64,000 bases of DNA, taken from CAVQBC01 sp963710665. Its GTDB lineage: Bacteria > Actinomycetota > Thermoleophilia > Solirubrobacterales > Solirubrobacteraceae. Below are positions 9,137-18,054 of this stretch, one piece after another. Under the pieces are notes generated by a model. The model was not told the origin of the DNA and did not search any database. It was given only the letters and a program-made list of their open reading frames with translations. The DNA is taken from the NCBI GenBank assembly GCA_963710665.1, contig CAVQBC010000008.1, positions 682,001 to 746,000 on the forward strand, written 5' to 3'. Every line of letters begins with the position of its first letter. Positions within the stretch are counted from its first letter, which is position 1. The translations under genes and the position numbers were made by a program.

Positions 9137-9918
9137 GCGTCCTCGACCGTATCGTCGAGACGACGCGCGACGAGGTCGAGCGCCGTCGCGACGCCGTGCC
9201 CGCGGCGCGCCTCGAGGCCGCGCTCGGCGAGCGCCCGGAGGCGCGGCCCTTCGTCGAGGCGCTGGGCCGACCCGGCATCTCGGTGATCGCCGAGCACAAG
9301 CGCCGCTCGCCCTCGGCGGGCGTGATCCGCGAGGGCTCGACCGTGACGGACATCGTCCTGGCCTACGAGCGCGGCGGCGCGACCGCGCTGTCCATCCTCA
9401 CCGAGCCGTTCCATTTCGACGGCGCGCTGGACGACCTGCGCGAGGCGCGCCGCGTGTCCGAGCTGCCCGTGCTGCGCAAGGACTTCATCGTCGACCCCTA
9501 CCAGGTGCTCGAGTCGGCGGCGGCCGGGGCCGACGCGATCCTGCTGATCGTCGCCGCCCTGGACCCCGACGCGCTCTACGAGCTCTACCAGGAGGCGCGC
9601 GGGCTCGACCTCGACGTCCTCGTGGAGGTCCACGACGAGCCCGAGCTCGAGATCGCGCTCGACATCGACGCCGACGTGCTGGGGCTCAACAACCGCAACC
9701 TCAACGACTTCTCGGTCGACATCGAGCGCACCTACGATCTGCTCTCCGACGTGCCGGCCGGCAAGCTCGTCGTCTCCGAGTCCGGCTTCACGTTGCGCGA
9801 GCAGCTCGACGCCCTCGACGAGGTCGGCGTGGACGCCGTGCTGGTGGGGGAGACGCTGATGCGCGCCGAGGACGTCGAAGCCGCGTGCCGCGAGCTCGCG
9901 GGCGACTCGAGCGTCTGA
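9133..9918 (+). CDS. trpC: Indole-3-glycerol phosphate synthase
   Basis: A 261-residue (beta/alpha)8-barrel enzyme closing the indole ring. Catalytic motifs are visible: ISVIAEHKRRSPSAG (the Lys and Ser region), LRKDFIVDPYQVLESAAAGADAILLI, and LGLNNRNLNDFSVD followed by VSESGF. It is monofunctional; TrpF is encoded separately just downstream. The ATG overlaps the trpD stop. Confidence 0.97.
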   Translation: MSVLDRIVETTRDEVERRRDAVPAARLEAALGERPEARPFVEALGRPGISVIAEHKRRSPSAGVIREGSTVTDIVLAYERGGATALSILTEPFHFDGALDDLREARRVSELPVLRKDFIVDPYQVLESAAAGADAILLIVAALDPDALYELYQEARGLDLDVLVEVHDEPELEIALDIDADVLGLNNRNLNDFSVDIERTYDLLSDVPAGKLVVSESGFTLREQLDALDEVGVDAVLVGETLMRAEDVEAACRELAGDSSV

Positions 9919-9931
9919 GCCCGCCCGCACG

Positions 9932-9937
9932 TACGAT
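9932..9937 (+). promoter_or_regulatory. Candidate internal -10 box for trpFBA
   Basis: TACGAT lies 6 bases before the trpF GTG start, in the only sizeable gap (25 bases) of the trp run. It would allow trpFBA to be transcribed separately as a leaderless message. Confidence 0.5.
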
Positions 9938-9943
9938 GCACGG

Positions 9944-10594
9944 GTGACCCGCGTCAAGATCTGCGGCATCACGCGCCCCGAGGACGCCGAGCTGGCCGTC
10001 GAGCTGGGCGCCTGGGGCCTCGGCTTCGTCCTGTGGCCGCGCTCGCCGCGGGCCGCCGACCCGGCCGTGGCCGCCGGGATCGCGCGCGCCCTGCGCCGGC
10101 GCGCCGAGCTGGTCGGCGTCTTCGTCAACCAGCCGCTGGACGAGGTGGCGGGGCTGGCGGACACGCTCGGGCTCACCCACGTGCAGCTGCACGGCGACGA
10201 GGGCCCCGCCTACTGCGCCGAGGTCGCGCGCCGGACCGGCTGCCGGGTCATCAAGGCGATCCGCGTCGCCTCGGGCGCCGACATCCGCGAGCTCGAGCGC
10301 TTCCACACCGACCTGCACCTCCTCGACGCGGCCGTGCGCGGCGTGCGCGGCGGGTCCGGCGAGTCCTGGGACTGGGCGCTCGCGGGCATGCGCCACTCCG
10401 CGGTGCCGGTGATCCTCTCCGGGGGCCTGACGCCGGACAACGTCGCGGAGGGCATCGCGACCGTGCACCCGTGGGCGGTCGACGTCTCCTCCGGCGTCGA
10501 GGCCGCACCCGGGATCAAGGACCCGGCGCGCCTCGAGGCCTTCTTCGCCGCCGTGGCGGCGGGCTCGCCGCAGCCGGTCGGGGGCGAGTCGTGA
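9944..10594 (+). CDS. trpF: Phosphoribosylanthranilate isomerase
   Basis: A 216-residue (beta/alpha)8-barrel isomerase. It begins VKICGITRPEDAELA-like with the general-base Cys in KICGIT, and has HGDEGPAYC and LSGGLTPDNV with the second-half catalytic Asp region LLDAAVRGVRGGSGESWDW. A dedicated TrpF is notable because some actinobacteria lack it and use the bifunctional PriA. The GTG start is supported by the close -10 box; there is no Shine-Dalgarno sequence. It overlaps trpB by 4 bases. Confidence 0.95.
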   Translation: MTRVKICGITRPEDAELAVELGAWGLGFVLWPRSPRAADPAVAAGIARALRRRAELVGVFVNQPLDEVAGLADTLGLTHVQLHGDEGPAYCAEVARRTGCRVIKAIRVASGADIRELERFHTDLHLLDAAVRGVRGGSGESWDWALAGMRHSAVPVILSGGLTPDNVAEGIATVHPWAVDVSSGVEAAPGIKDPARLEAFFAAVAAGSPQPVGGES

Positions 10595-11787
10595 CTGCGT
10601 CGGTCGAGCCGGTCCCGCACCGCTTCGGCCCCTACGGCGGCCAGTACGTCCCCGAGACGCTGATGCCGGCGCTGGCCGAGCTCGAGGCGGCGTGGACGGC
10701 GTCGCGCGACGACCCGGGCTACCGCGACGAGCTCGACGCGCTGCTGCGCGACTTCGCGGGGCGCCCGACGCGGCTCTACCACGCGGCGCGGCTCTCGGAG
10801 CAGATCGGCCACGCCGTCTGGCTCAAGCGCGAGGACCTCCTGCACACCGGCGCGCACAAGATCAACAACGCGCTCGGCCAGTGCCTGCTCGCCCGCCGCA
10901 TGGGCAAGACGCGGATCATCGCCGAGACCGGGGCCGGCCAGCACGGGGTCGCGACCGCGACCGCCTGCGCGCTGCTCGGCCTCGAGTGCGTCGTCTACAT
11001 GGGCACCGAGGACATGCGCCGCCAGCAGCCCAACGTGCAGCGCATGGGCCTCCTGGGCGCCGAGGTCTCGCCGGTCGAGGCGGGTGCGCGCACGCTCAAG
11101 GAGGCGGTGTCGGCCGCGATCCGCGACTGGGTCACGAACGTCGGCGACACCCACTACGTGATCGGCTCCTGCGTCGGCCCCGCCCCGTTCCCGGTGATCG
11201 TGCGCGAGCTGCAGCGGGTGATCGGCGAGGAGGCCCGCGCCCAGTCGCTCGAGCGCATCGGCCGCCTCCCGGACCGCGTGGTGGCCTGCGTCGGCGGCGG
11301 CTCCAACGCGATCGGCATGTTCGTCCCGTTCGTGGACGACGCGGGCGTGGAGCTCATCGGCGTCGAGGCGGCGGGCGACGGCATCGCCACCGGCCGCCAC
11401 GGCGCCCCGCTGACGCTCGGCGGCCGCGGCGGGGTCCTGCACGGCGCCTACTCGGCGATCATGCAGGACGAGGAGGGCCAGATCCTCGAGGCGCACTCGA
11501 TCTCGGCGGGCCTCGACTACCCCGGGACCGGCCCCGAGCACGCCTGGCTGCGCGACTCCGGCCGCGCCCGCTACACCGGCATCACCGACGCCGAGGCGCT
11601 GGCCGCCTTCCAGCGCGTCGCCGCCCTCGAGGGGATCATCCCCGCCCTCGAGTCCTCCCACGCGGTCGCCTGGGTGCTCGGGCAGGGCCGCGAGGAGGCG
11701 GGACCCGACACGGTCGACCTGATCTGCCTCTCGGGCCGCGGCGACAAGGACCTGGCCGAGGCATTGTCCGCGATCGGTGCCGCATGA
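10591..11787 (+). CDS. trpB: Tryptophan synthase beta chain
   Basis: A 398-residue PLP enzyme joining indole and serine. The PLP-lysine lies in HTGAHKINNALGQ, the signature ETGAGQHGVATATA follows, and the phosphate-binding loop is CVGGGSNAIGMF. It is the canonical TrpB1 type, and the N-terminal FGPYGGQYVPETLMPAL region fits that type. The GTG start overlaps trpF and the stop overlaps trpA, so the alpha2-beta2 complex subunits are translationally coupled. Confidence 0.97.
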   Translation: MTASVEPVPHRFGPYGGQYVPETLMPALAELEAAWTASRDDPGYRDELDALLRDFAGRPTRLYHAARLSEQIGHAVWLKREDLLHTGAHKINNALGQCLLARRMGKTRIIAETGAGQHGVATATACALLGLECVVYMGTEDMRRQQPNVQRMGLLGAEVSPVEAGARTLKEAVSAAIRDWVTNVGDTHYVIGSCVGPAPFPVIVRELQRVIGEEARAQSLERIGRLPDRVVACVGGGSNAIGMFVPFVDDAGVELIGVEAAGDGIATGRHGAPLTLGGRGGVLHGAYSAIMQDEEGQILEAHSISAGLDYPGTGPEHAWLRDSGRARYTGITDAEALAAFQRVAALEGIIPALESSHAVAWVLGQGREEAGPDTVDLICLSGRGDKDLAEALSAIGAA

Positions 11788-12578
11788 CCACGGTGGGCAC
11801 CGACCGGATCGAGGCCGCCTTCGCCGGCCACGGCAAGCGCGCCGCGCTCATGCCCTACCTGATGGGCGGCTTCCCCGACGTGGAGACCTCGGTGGCGATC
11901 GGCGAGGCGTACGCCGACGGCGGCGCCGACCTCGTCGAGCTCGGCGTGCCGTTCTCGGACCCGCTCGCCGACGGTCCGGTGATCCACGCCGCGGCCACCG
12001 CCGCGCTGCGCGCCGGCGCCACCGTCCACGGCGTGCTCGACGCCGGCGCGGCGATCGCCGAGCGCGTCCCCGTGGTGCTGATGTGCTACGCGAACCCGAT
12101 CTTCGCCCGCGGGATGGAGCGCTTCGCGACCGACCTGGCCGAGCGCGGGATCAGCGGGCTGATCGTCCCCGACATGCCGCTCGAGGAGGCCGCCGGGGCG
12201 CTGGCGGCGTGCGACGCGGCCGGCGTCGCGCTGGTCCCGCTCGTCGCGCCCACCACGCCCGACGCGCGCCTGGAGGCGATCGGCGCGGCGGCGCGAGGGT
12301 TCGTCTACATGGTGTCGGTGACCGGCACCACGGGGGAGCGCAAGGCGCTCGGCGCCGAGGTCCGCGGCATCCTCGAGCGCGCGCACGCCCGCAGCGAGCT
12401 GCCGGTCGCGCTCGGGTTCGGCATCGCCACGCCGGAGCAGGCCGCGGACGCCGCCGCGGCGGGCGCCGACGGGGTGATCGTCGGGTCGCGCCTCGTGCGC
12501 GCCGCGGCGGAGGCCGACGATCCGCCGGCGGCCGTCCGCGAGCTGGTCGCGGGGCTGGCCGCCGGGCTCAGCGGCTAG
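11784..12578 (+). CDS. trpA: Tryptophan synthase alpha chain
   Basis: A 264-residue barrel enzyme releasing indole from indole-3-glycerol phosphate for channelling to TrpB. The catalytic Glu and Asp are in LVELGVPFSDPLADGPVIH and LIVPDMPLEEA. The phosphate site GFGIATPEQA and VIVGSRLV are present. It ends the biosynthetic run; its last codons contain the -10 box of the next gene. Confidence 0.97.
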   Translation: MTTVGTDRIEAAFAGHGKRAALMPYLMGGFPDVETSVAIGEAYADGGADLVELGVPFSDPLADGPVIHAAATAALRAGATVHGVLDAGAAIAERVPVVLMCYANPIFARGMERFATDLAERGISGLIVPDMPLEEAAGALAACDAAGVALVPLVAPTTPDARLEAIGAAARGFVYMVSVTGTTGERKALGAEVRGILERAHARSELPVALGFGIATPEQAADAAAAGADGVIVGSRLVRAAAEADDPPAAVRELVAGLAAGLSG

Positions 12579-12581
12579 GAT
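12576..12581 (+). promoter_or_regulatory. Candidate -10 box overlapping the trpA stop
   Basis: TAGGAT spans the trpA stop codon (TAG) and ends 8 bases before the ATG of the small membrane protein gene. It fits the leaderless pattern found across this window. Confidence 0.5.
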
Positions 12582-12589
12582 CCGCGGCC

Positions 12590-12763
12590 ATGGGCGTGCT
12601 TCTCACCGCCATCGCCGGCTTGGTCGTCTGGGTGGTCCTGTGGGCGATCGGCGTCAAGTCCTTCGATGCCTTCCTCATCACGATCCTGATGGTCCTGATC
12701 GCGGCCATGGCGCACATGCTGGCGCCGTTCCTGCCCGGCCGACGGTCGCGCAGCGACCTCTGA
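12590..12763 (+). CDS. Small two-helix membrane protein, unknown function
   Basis: A 57-residue hydrophobic protein with two likely membrane helices (about residues 3-21 and 26-48) and a short basic tail (PGRRSRSDL). It is too short for a family assignment by eye. The TAGGAT box 8 bases before the ATG and the normal codon use argue that it is a real gene. Its place directly after trpA is probably incidental. Confidence 0.7.
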   Translation: MGVLLTAIAGLVVWVVLWAIGVKSFDAFLITILMVLIAAMAHMLAPFLPGRRSRSDL

Positions 12764-12832
12764 GCGGGCCTTCACCGGCGTACCGGGGGGTGCGCCGATT
12801 GTTGAGTTCTCGCTGCACGTGGCGGCTCTCGG

Positions 12833-12862
12833 TTGCCGCGCGGACAGCGGGCTGCGTACACT
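12833..12862 (+). promoter_or_regulatory. Promoter of the liv operon
   Basis: TTGCCG (12833-12838), an 18-base spacer and TACACT (12857-12862) make a good sigma-70-type promoter. Unlike most genes here, the downstream gene has a real leader with a strong Shine-Dalgarno AGGAGG (12888-12893), five bases before a TTG start. Confidence 0.65.
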
Positions 12863-12898
12863 GGCCCGCTAGTTTCGACCAACCCTGAGGAGGGTTCC

Positions 12899-14158
12899 TT
12901 GAGAATACGTAGGCTGGCAGCCTCGGGCTGCCTCGTGGCCGCGCTTGCGCTGGGCGTCGCCGCTTGCGGCGGCGACGACAGCAACGACTCCGGTGGTGGG
13001 GGCGGGGGCGCGTCGTCGGTCACGGTCTACTCGTCGCTGCCGCTGCAGGGCGCTTCGCGGCCGCAGACGACCGCACTGGTGGATGGCATCAAGCTCGCGA
13101 TGCAGGAGGCGGGCAACAAGGCGGGCGACATCAGCGTGAAGTACGTGTCGCTCGACGACTCGACCGCGCAGGCCGGCACGTGGACGCCTGAGGCGACCTC
13201 CGCCAACGCCCGCAAGGCCGCCCAGGACGACTCGACCGCCGTCTACCTCGGCGAGTTCAACTCCGGCGCCACGGCGGTCGCGCTGCCGATCCTCAACGAG
13301 GCCGGCGTCCCGCAGATCAGCCCGGCGAACACGGCGGTGGGCCTGACCACCAACGAGCCCGGCGCGGACAAGGGCGAGCCCGAGAAGTACTACCCGGCGG
13401 GCACGCGGACCTACAGCCGCATCGTGCCCAAGGACACGATCCAGGGCGCCGCGCTCGTGACGCTCATGAAGCAGGACGGCTGCACCAAGGTCGCCATGAC
13501 CAACGACAAGGAGGTCTACGGCGCGGGCCTCGGCCGCAACGTCGAGATCTCGGCCAAGGAGCAGGGCCTGACGATCACGTCCAACGACCCGATCGACAAG
13601 AACGCGGCGAACTACCGCTCGCTCGCCCAGAAGGCCAAGGGCGCGGGCGCGGACTGCTTCCTGTACACGGGCATCACCGCCAACAACGCGGTCCAGCTCT
13701 ACAAGGACTTCTCGGCGGCGCTGCCGAACGCGAAGCTCTACGGGCCGGACGGCGTCGCGGAGTCCGGCTTCTCGGACCCGAAGGAGGGCGGCATCCCCGC
13801 GAGCGTCGCCAAGAAGACCAAGGTGACGGTCGCCACGCTGTCCCCGGACGAGTACCCGCCGGAGGGCCAGAAGTTCTTCAAGGACTTCGAGGCCAAGTAC
13901 GGCGACAAGACCCCGGACCCCTACGCGATCTACGGCTACGAGTCCGCGCAGCTGGCGCTGGACGCGATCAAGCGCTCCGGCACCGGCAGCAAGGAGGACG
14001 TCCTGAAGGCGATCTTCTCCACCAAGGATCGCAAGAGCGTGCTGGGCACGTACAGCATCGACAAGAACGGCGACACGACCATCACGGACTACGGCGTGTA
14101 CGACATCGAGGGCGGCGATCTGGCGTTCGATCAGACGATCAAGGCCCAGGCCAAGTAA
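12899..14158 (+). CDS. livJ: Branched-chain amino acid-type ABC transporter, substrate-binding lipoprotein
   Basis: A 419-residue periplasmic-binding-protein type 1 lipoprotein. The signal peptide ends in a lipobox VAAC with Cys23, followed by a Gly/Ser linker. The body has the Leu/Ile/Val-binding architecture (PLQGASRPQTTALVDGIKLA; YLGEFNSGATAVALPILNEA; YGYESAQLALDAIK near the C terminus). The TTG start at 12899 is fixed by the excellent Shine-Dalgarno sequence and by the signal peptide beginning right there. It heads a livJHMGF cluster; the ligand could be an amino acid, amide or urea. Confidence 0.92.
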   Translation: MRIRRLAASGCLVAALALGVAACGGDDSNDSGGGGGGASSVTVYSSLPLQGASRPQTTALVDGIKLAMQEAGNKAGDISVKYVSLDDSTAQAGTWTPEATSANARKAAQDDSTAVYLGEFNSGATAVALPILNEAGVPQISPANTAVGLTTNEPGADKGEPEKYYPAGTRTYSRIVPKDTIQGAALVTLMKQDGCTKVAMTNDKEVYGAGLGRNVEISAKEQGLTITSNDPIDKNAANYRSLAQKAKGAGADCFLYTGITANNAVQLYKDFSAALPNAKLYGPDGVAESGFSDPKEGGIPASVAKKTKVTVATLSPDEYPPEGQKFFKDFEAKYGDKTPDPYAIYGYESAQLALDAIKRSGTGSKEDVLKAIFSTKDRKSVLGTYSIDKNGDTTITDYGVYDIEGGDLAFDQTIKAQAK

Positions 14159-14175
14159 CTGGCTGCTGACAACGA

Positions 14176-14203
14176 CCGGGGGCAGGCGTAGGCTTGCCCC
14201 CGG
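14176..14203 (+). terminator. Hairpin between livJ and livH
   Basis: CCGGGGGCA, a 10-base loop and TGCCCCCGG form a perfect 9-bp stem 17 bases after the livJ stop. It probably ends part of the transcripts, so that the binding protein is made in excess over the membrane components, a common arrangement in ABC importers. Confidence 0.65.
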
Positions 14204-14220
14204 CCGGTCGGTAAATCGAA

Positions 14221-14226
14221 TAGCGT
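14221..14226 (+). promoter_or_regulatory. Candidate -10 box for livHMGF
   Basis: TAGCGT lies 9 bases before the livH ATG, downstream of the intergenic hairpin. It could start a separate, nearly leaderless livHMGF message. Confidence 0.4.
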
Positions 14227-14235
14227 CAGCACGTC

Positions 14236-15295
14236 ATGGAAGCAGCCAGCGTCCCCGCTCCGGGGCTCACCACTTCGCAGCGCGTCCGCGCGCTCCTCGG
14301 CCGTTACGGCCTGATCGTGGTCCTGCTCATCCTGCCGGTCTGGTTCGCCATCGACGATCTCGCGTCCGACGGCAACCTGACCCGCTTCGGCTCGAACCTC
14401 GTCGCGGGCCTCTCGAACGGCTCCATCTGGGCGCTCGTGGCCATCGGCTACACGCTCGTCTACGGCATCGTCGAGCTCATCAACTTCGCCCATGGCGAGG
14501 TCTTCATGATCGGCTCGTTCGTGTCGGCCAGCTTCATCGCCACGCTCGGGCTCACGACCGACACGGCGATCCCGATCCTCTTCCTCGGCCTGCTGCTGAC
14601 ACTCGTGATCGCCATGCTCGCGTCGGGCTCGCTGAACACGATGATCGAGCGGGTCGGCTACCGGCCATTGCGCAGCGCGCCGAAGCTCGCGCCGCTGATC
14701 ACCGCGGTCGGGTTCTCGTTCATCCTCCAGAACGTCGGCCTGCTGTGGCGCGGCGGCTCGCAGGAGGGCATCACCGACCTGATCGAGTCCCAGCACACGG
14801 TGTTCTCGATCTTCGGCGTGCCCGATCACCAACGGCGACCTGCTCGCGATCCTCGTGACGATCCCGCTGCTGGTCGCGATGACCGCCTTCATCGGGCGCA
14901 GCCGGCTCGGCAAGGCGATGCGCGCCACCGCGCAGGACCCCGAGGCCGCGCGGCTGATGGGCATCAACGTCGACACGACGATCTCCCTGACCTTCCTGAT
15001 CGGCGGCATGCTGGCCGGCGCCGCCGGTCTGATCTACGCGCTGTACCAGACGACGATCTGGTACTTCCAGGGCTTCACGGCCGGCCTCATCGCGTTCACC
15101 GCCGCCGTCATGGGCGGCATCGGCAACGTCCGCGGCGCGGTGCTTGGCGGTCTCATCATCGGCTTCATCCAGCAGCTGTCGGACAACCGCATCGGCTCGG
15201 AGTGGACCCCGGCGATCGTGTTCGCCTATCTCGTGCTGATCATGGTCTTCAAGCCGTCCGGCCTGCTCGGCGAGCAGACCCGGGAGGCAGGATGA
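14236..15295 (+). pseudogene. livH: LivH-type ABC permease, +1 frameshift
   Basis: Inner-membrane permease of the LivH family. The N-terminal part (NGSIWALVAIGYTLVYGIVELINFAHGEVF) is in one frame up to FGVP at about 14822. From there the family sequence continues one frame over (ITNGDLLAILVTIP, then GRSRLGKAMRATAQDPEAARLMGI) to the stop at 15295. One extra base, probably a G near 14824, explains this: the span is 3n+1 long. All hydrophobic segments are otherwise intact and the stop overlaps livM by 4 bases. Because livG and livF show the same kind of lesion, an assembly error is more likely than decay. Confidence 0.88.
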
Positions 15296-16509
15296 CGGCT
15301 ACCGCCACACCCGAGAAGAAGGAGCGCTCCGGCCGGCCCGCGCTGCCCGGCTGGACCAAGTACGCGGTCGGCGTGGCCGTCGGGCTGCTCGTGATCGTGC
15401 TGCCGTTCTTCTACGACCCCGGGAGCGCGTTCATCGAGGACTGCACGCTGGCGCTGGCCTACGTGGTGATGGCCCTCGGGCTCAACATCATCGTCGGCTT
15501 CGCCGGCCTGCTGGACCTCGGCTACGTCGCGTTCTTCGCGATCGGCGCGTACACCATGGGCTGGTTCGGCTCGACGTTCTTCGCCGACGCCAACATCCAC
15601 ATCGGCGTGGCCGAGATCACGGGGAACCTCCCCGGCATCCACCTGAACTTCATCCTCGTGGTGATCATCGCGATCGTCTTCACCACGATCGCGGGGATGC
15701 TGATCGGCCTGCCGACGCTGCGCCTCCGCGGCGACTACATCGCGATCGTGACGCTGGCCTTCGGCGAGATCATCGGCCGCATCGCGATCAACGGCGACGA
15801 GATCAAGCTCGCCAAGATCCCGCTCCTCGGCGGCCTGTTCGAGAACTGGTTCGGCGCCGACCAGACGATGACCGCGGGGCGCCAGGGCATCACCCCGGTG
15901 GACAAGATCAAGCTCCCCTTCGTGGAGGAGCCGTTCAAGTCGCTCGACCTGCGGCCCTGGTACTGGGTCGCGCTGTTCATGGTCGGGCTCGTGCTGTTCG
16001 TGAACTTCCGCCTGCGGGACTCGCGGCTCGGCCGCGCGTGGATCGCCCTGCGCGAGGACGAGGTCGCGGCGGCCAGCATGGGCGTGCCGCTGGTCAAGAC
16101 CAAGCTGTTCGCCTACGGCACCGGCGCCGCGTTCGGCGGCATGGCGGGCGCGTTCCTCGGCTCCTACCTCAACACGGTCAACGCCGACCAGTTCCAGTTC
16201 GCGTTCTCGATCTTCGTGCTGGCCATGGTGATCCTGGGCGGCCTGGGCAGCATCTGGGGGGTGGTGATCGGCGCGGTCTTGCTGTCGTTCATCAACAACC
16301 GCCTGATCCCCGACGTGCTGAACAGCGTGCCGCAGAAGATCGGGCTGGACTTCGACCTCACGCAGCTCTCGTTCGGCATCTTCGGGTTCCTGCTGGTGAT
16401 CATGATGATCCTCCGGCCCGAGGGCCTGCTGCCGGAGCGCCGGCGCAAGATCGAGCTCACGGAATCCGAGGCGACGACGGACGAGGCCGTCTACAGCGCA
16501 CGCGTATGA
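15292..16509 (+). CDS. livM: LivM-type branched-chain amino acid ABC permease
   Basis: A 405-residue polytopic permease with the LivM hallmark regions: ALGLNIIVGFAGLLDLGYVAFFAIGAYT near residue 60, LRLRGDYIAIVTLAFGEI, and the cytoplasmic coupling loop GRAWIALREDEVAAASMG. An insert of about 35 residues (FGADQTMTAGRQGITPVDKI region) between helices is common in this family. The ATG overlaps the livH stop and the stop overlaps livG. It is in the same frame as the first half of livH, so a misleading fused reading frame of 757 codons spans both genes. Confidence 0.93.
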   Translation: MTATATPEKKERSGRPALPGWTKYAVGVAVGLLVIVLPFFYDPGSAFIEDCTLALAYVVMALGLNIIVGFAGLLDLGYVAFFAIGAYTMGWFGSTFFADANIHIGVAEITGNLPGIHLNFILVVIIAIVFTTIAGMLIGLPTLRLRGDYIAIVTLAFGEIIGRIAINGDEIKLAKIPLLGGLFENWFGADQTMTAGRQGITPVDKIKLPFVEEPFKSLDLRPWYWVALFMVGLVLFVNFRLRDSRLGRAWIALREDEVAAASMGVPLVKTKLFAYGTGAAFGGMAGAFLGSYLNTVNADQFQFAFSIFVLAMVILGGLGSIWGVVIGAVLLSFINNRLIPDVLNSVPQKIGLDFDLTQLSFGIFGFLLVIMMILRPEGLLPERRRKIELTESEATTDEAVYSARV

Positions 16510-17340
16510 GCGACACGGCGACACAGTCCACGCCCGAGCCCGCGGCCTCGCCGTCGGGGAACGGGCTCCTGCTCGAGGCCACGGCCGTCACCAAGCGGTT
16601 CGGCGGCCTGACGGCGGTCAGCGACGTCACCTTCTCGATCCCGCCGCGGGCGATCGTCTCGATCATCGGCCCCAACGGGGCCGGCAAGACGACGTTCTTC
16701 AACATGCTGACCGGCTTCTACCGGCCCACCGTGGGCCGCATCACGTTCAGCGGCAAGAACATCACGCGCCAGCGCCCGGACCAGATCATGAAGCTGGGCA
16801 TCGCCCGCACGTTCCAGAACATCCGCCTGTTCGCGACGATGTCGGCGACCGAGAACGTGATGGTCGGCCAGCACTGCCGCATGAAGGGCGGGCTGTTCGG
16901 CTCCATCTTCTACTTCCCGGTCCGCAAGGAGGAGGCGGTCGTGCGGGAGAAGGCGCACGAGATGCTCGAGTACGTCGGGTTGCGCCGGTAGCTGCACGAC
17001 CAGCTGGCGATCAACCTCGCCTACGGCGACCAGCGGCGGCGTCGAGATCGCCCGGGCGCTGTCCTCCGACCCGACGCTGCTGCTGCTCGACGAGCCGACA
17101 GCCGGCATGAACCCGCAGGAGTCCGCGCAGCTCACGAGCTTCATGCGGCAGCTGCGCGACGAGAAGGACCTGACGATCCTGCTCATCGAGCACGACATGA
17201 AGGTCGTGATGGGCGTCTCCGAGCACGTCACGGTGCTGGACCACGGCGAGAAGATCTCCGAGGGCCTTCCGCAGGATGTGCGCGCGGACCCGCGGGTGAT
17301 CGAGGCCTACCTCGGCAAGCAGGCCGCCGAGGAGGGATGA
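16506..17340 (+). pseudogene. livG: LivG-type ABC ATPase, in-frame stop plus +1 frameshift
   Basis: ATP-binding subunit. The first part has Walker A GPNGAGKTTFF and the LivG signature FQNIRLF. At 16989-16991 an in-frame TAG interrupts VGLRR-[stop]-LHDQLAINLAYGDQRR; GAG or AAG would be expected. The ABC signature region then needs a further one-base shift at about 17040 (extra G) to continue VEIARALSSDPTLLLLDEP and to the stop at 17340. The span is 3n+1 long. Two lesions in 60 bases inside an otherwise intact operon suggest consensus errors, but real inactivation cannot be excluded. Confidence 0.85.
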
Positions 17341-17342
17341 GC

Positions 17343-18054
17343 ATGGCGTTCCTGGAGATCGAGGACATCAAGACCTACTACGGCAACATCCAGGCGCTGA
17401 AGGGCGTCTCGCTGAAGGTCGAGGAGGGGGAGTGCGTCACCCTTATCGGCTCCAACGGCGCGGGCAAGTCCACGACCCTGCGCTCGGTCTCGGGCCTCAC
17501 CCCGCCGCGCACGGGCTCGATCCGCCTGGCCGACGACGAGATCTCGTTTCTGCCGCCGCAGGAGATCGTCCGTCTCGGCATCTGCCAGTCACCGGAGGGC
17601 CGCAAGTGCTTCTCGCGCATGACCGTGCGCGAGAACCTCGAGCTGGGCGCCTTCCTCCGGCGCGACAGCAGCGGCATCCTGAAGGACCTCGAGCGCGTGT
17701 TCGAGCTCTTCCCGCGCCTCGACGAGCGCCAGGCCCAGAAGGCGGGGACGATGTCGGGCGGCGAGCAGCAGATGCTCGCGATCGGCCGCGCACTGATGGG
17801 CCGGCCCGCGCATCCTGCTCCTCGACGAGCCCTCGATGGGCATCGCCCCGATCCTCGTCGAGCGCATCTACGAGACGATCGCCGAGATCAACAAGCAGGG
17901 CACCACGATCCTGCTCGTGGAGCAGAACGCCAACTTCGCGCTCGAGGTCTCCCAGCGCGCCTACGTCCTCGAGACCGGGCACGTCGTCATGTCCGACGAC
18001 TCCTCGACGCTGCGGACCAACCCCGAGGTTCAGAAGGCCTACCTGGGAACATGA
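17343..18054 (+). pseudogene. livF: LivF-type ABC ATPase, +1 frameshift
   Basis: Second ATP-binding subunit. Walker A GSNGAGKSTTL, the LivF-typical SPEGRKCFSRMTVRENLELGA and the ABC signature MSGGEQQMLAIGRALMGRP are in frame; then RILLLDEPSMGIAPILVE continues one frame over from about 17811 (an extra G in CCCGCGC). The span is 3n+1. The second ATG at 17343 is chosen because GGAGGG (17331-17336) lies six bases before it, while the ATG at 17337 is too close. The stop overlaps the next gene. Confidence 0.86.

Noticed and set aside
12764..12832. A leader peptide or riboswitch before livJ
   Set aside because: The region after trpA shows no conserved fold that I can recognise; only the promoter and ribosome binding site are supported.
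14236..16509. A single open frame of 757 codons across livH and livM
   Set aside because: The middle part is Arg/Ala/Pro-rich and unlike any permease; the true second half of livH is in another frame. The fusion is a by-product of the +1 insertion.
14820..17815. Programmed frameshifting in the liv genes
   Set aside because: No slippery heptamer or shared signal is seen at the three sites, and three frameshift-regulated genes in one operon plus a nonsense codon is not a known design.
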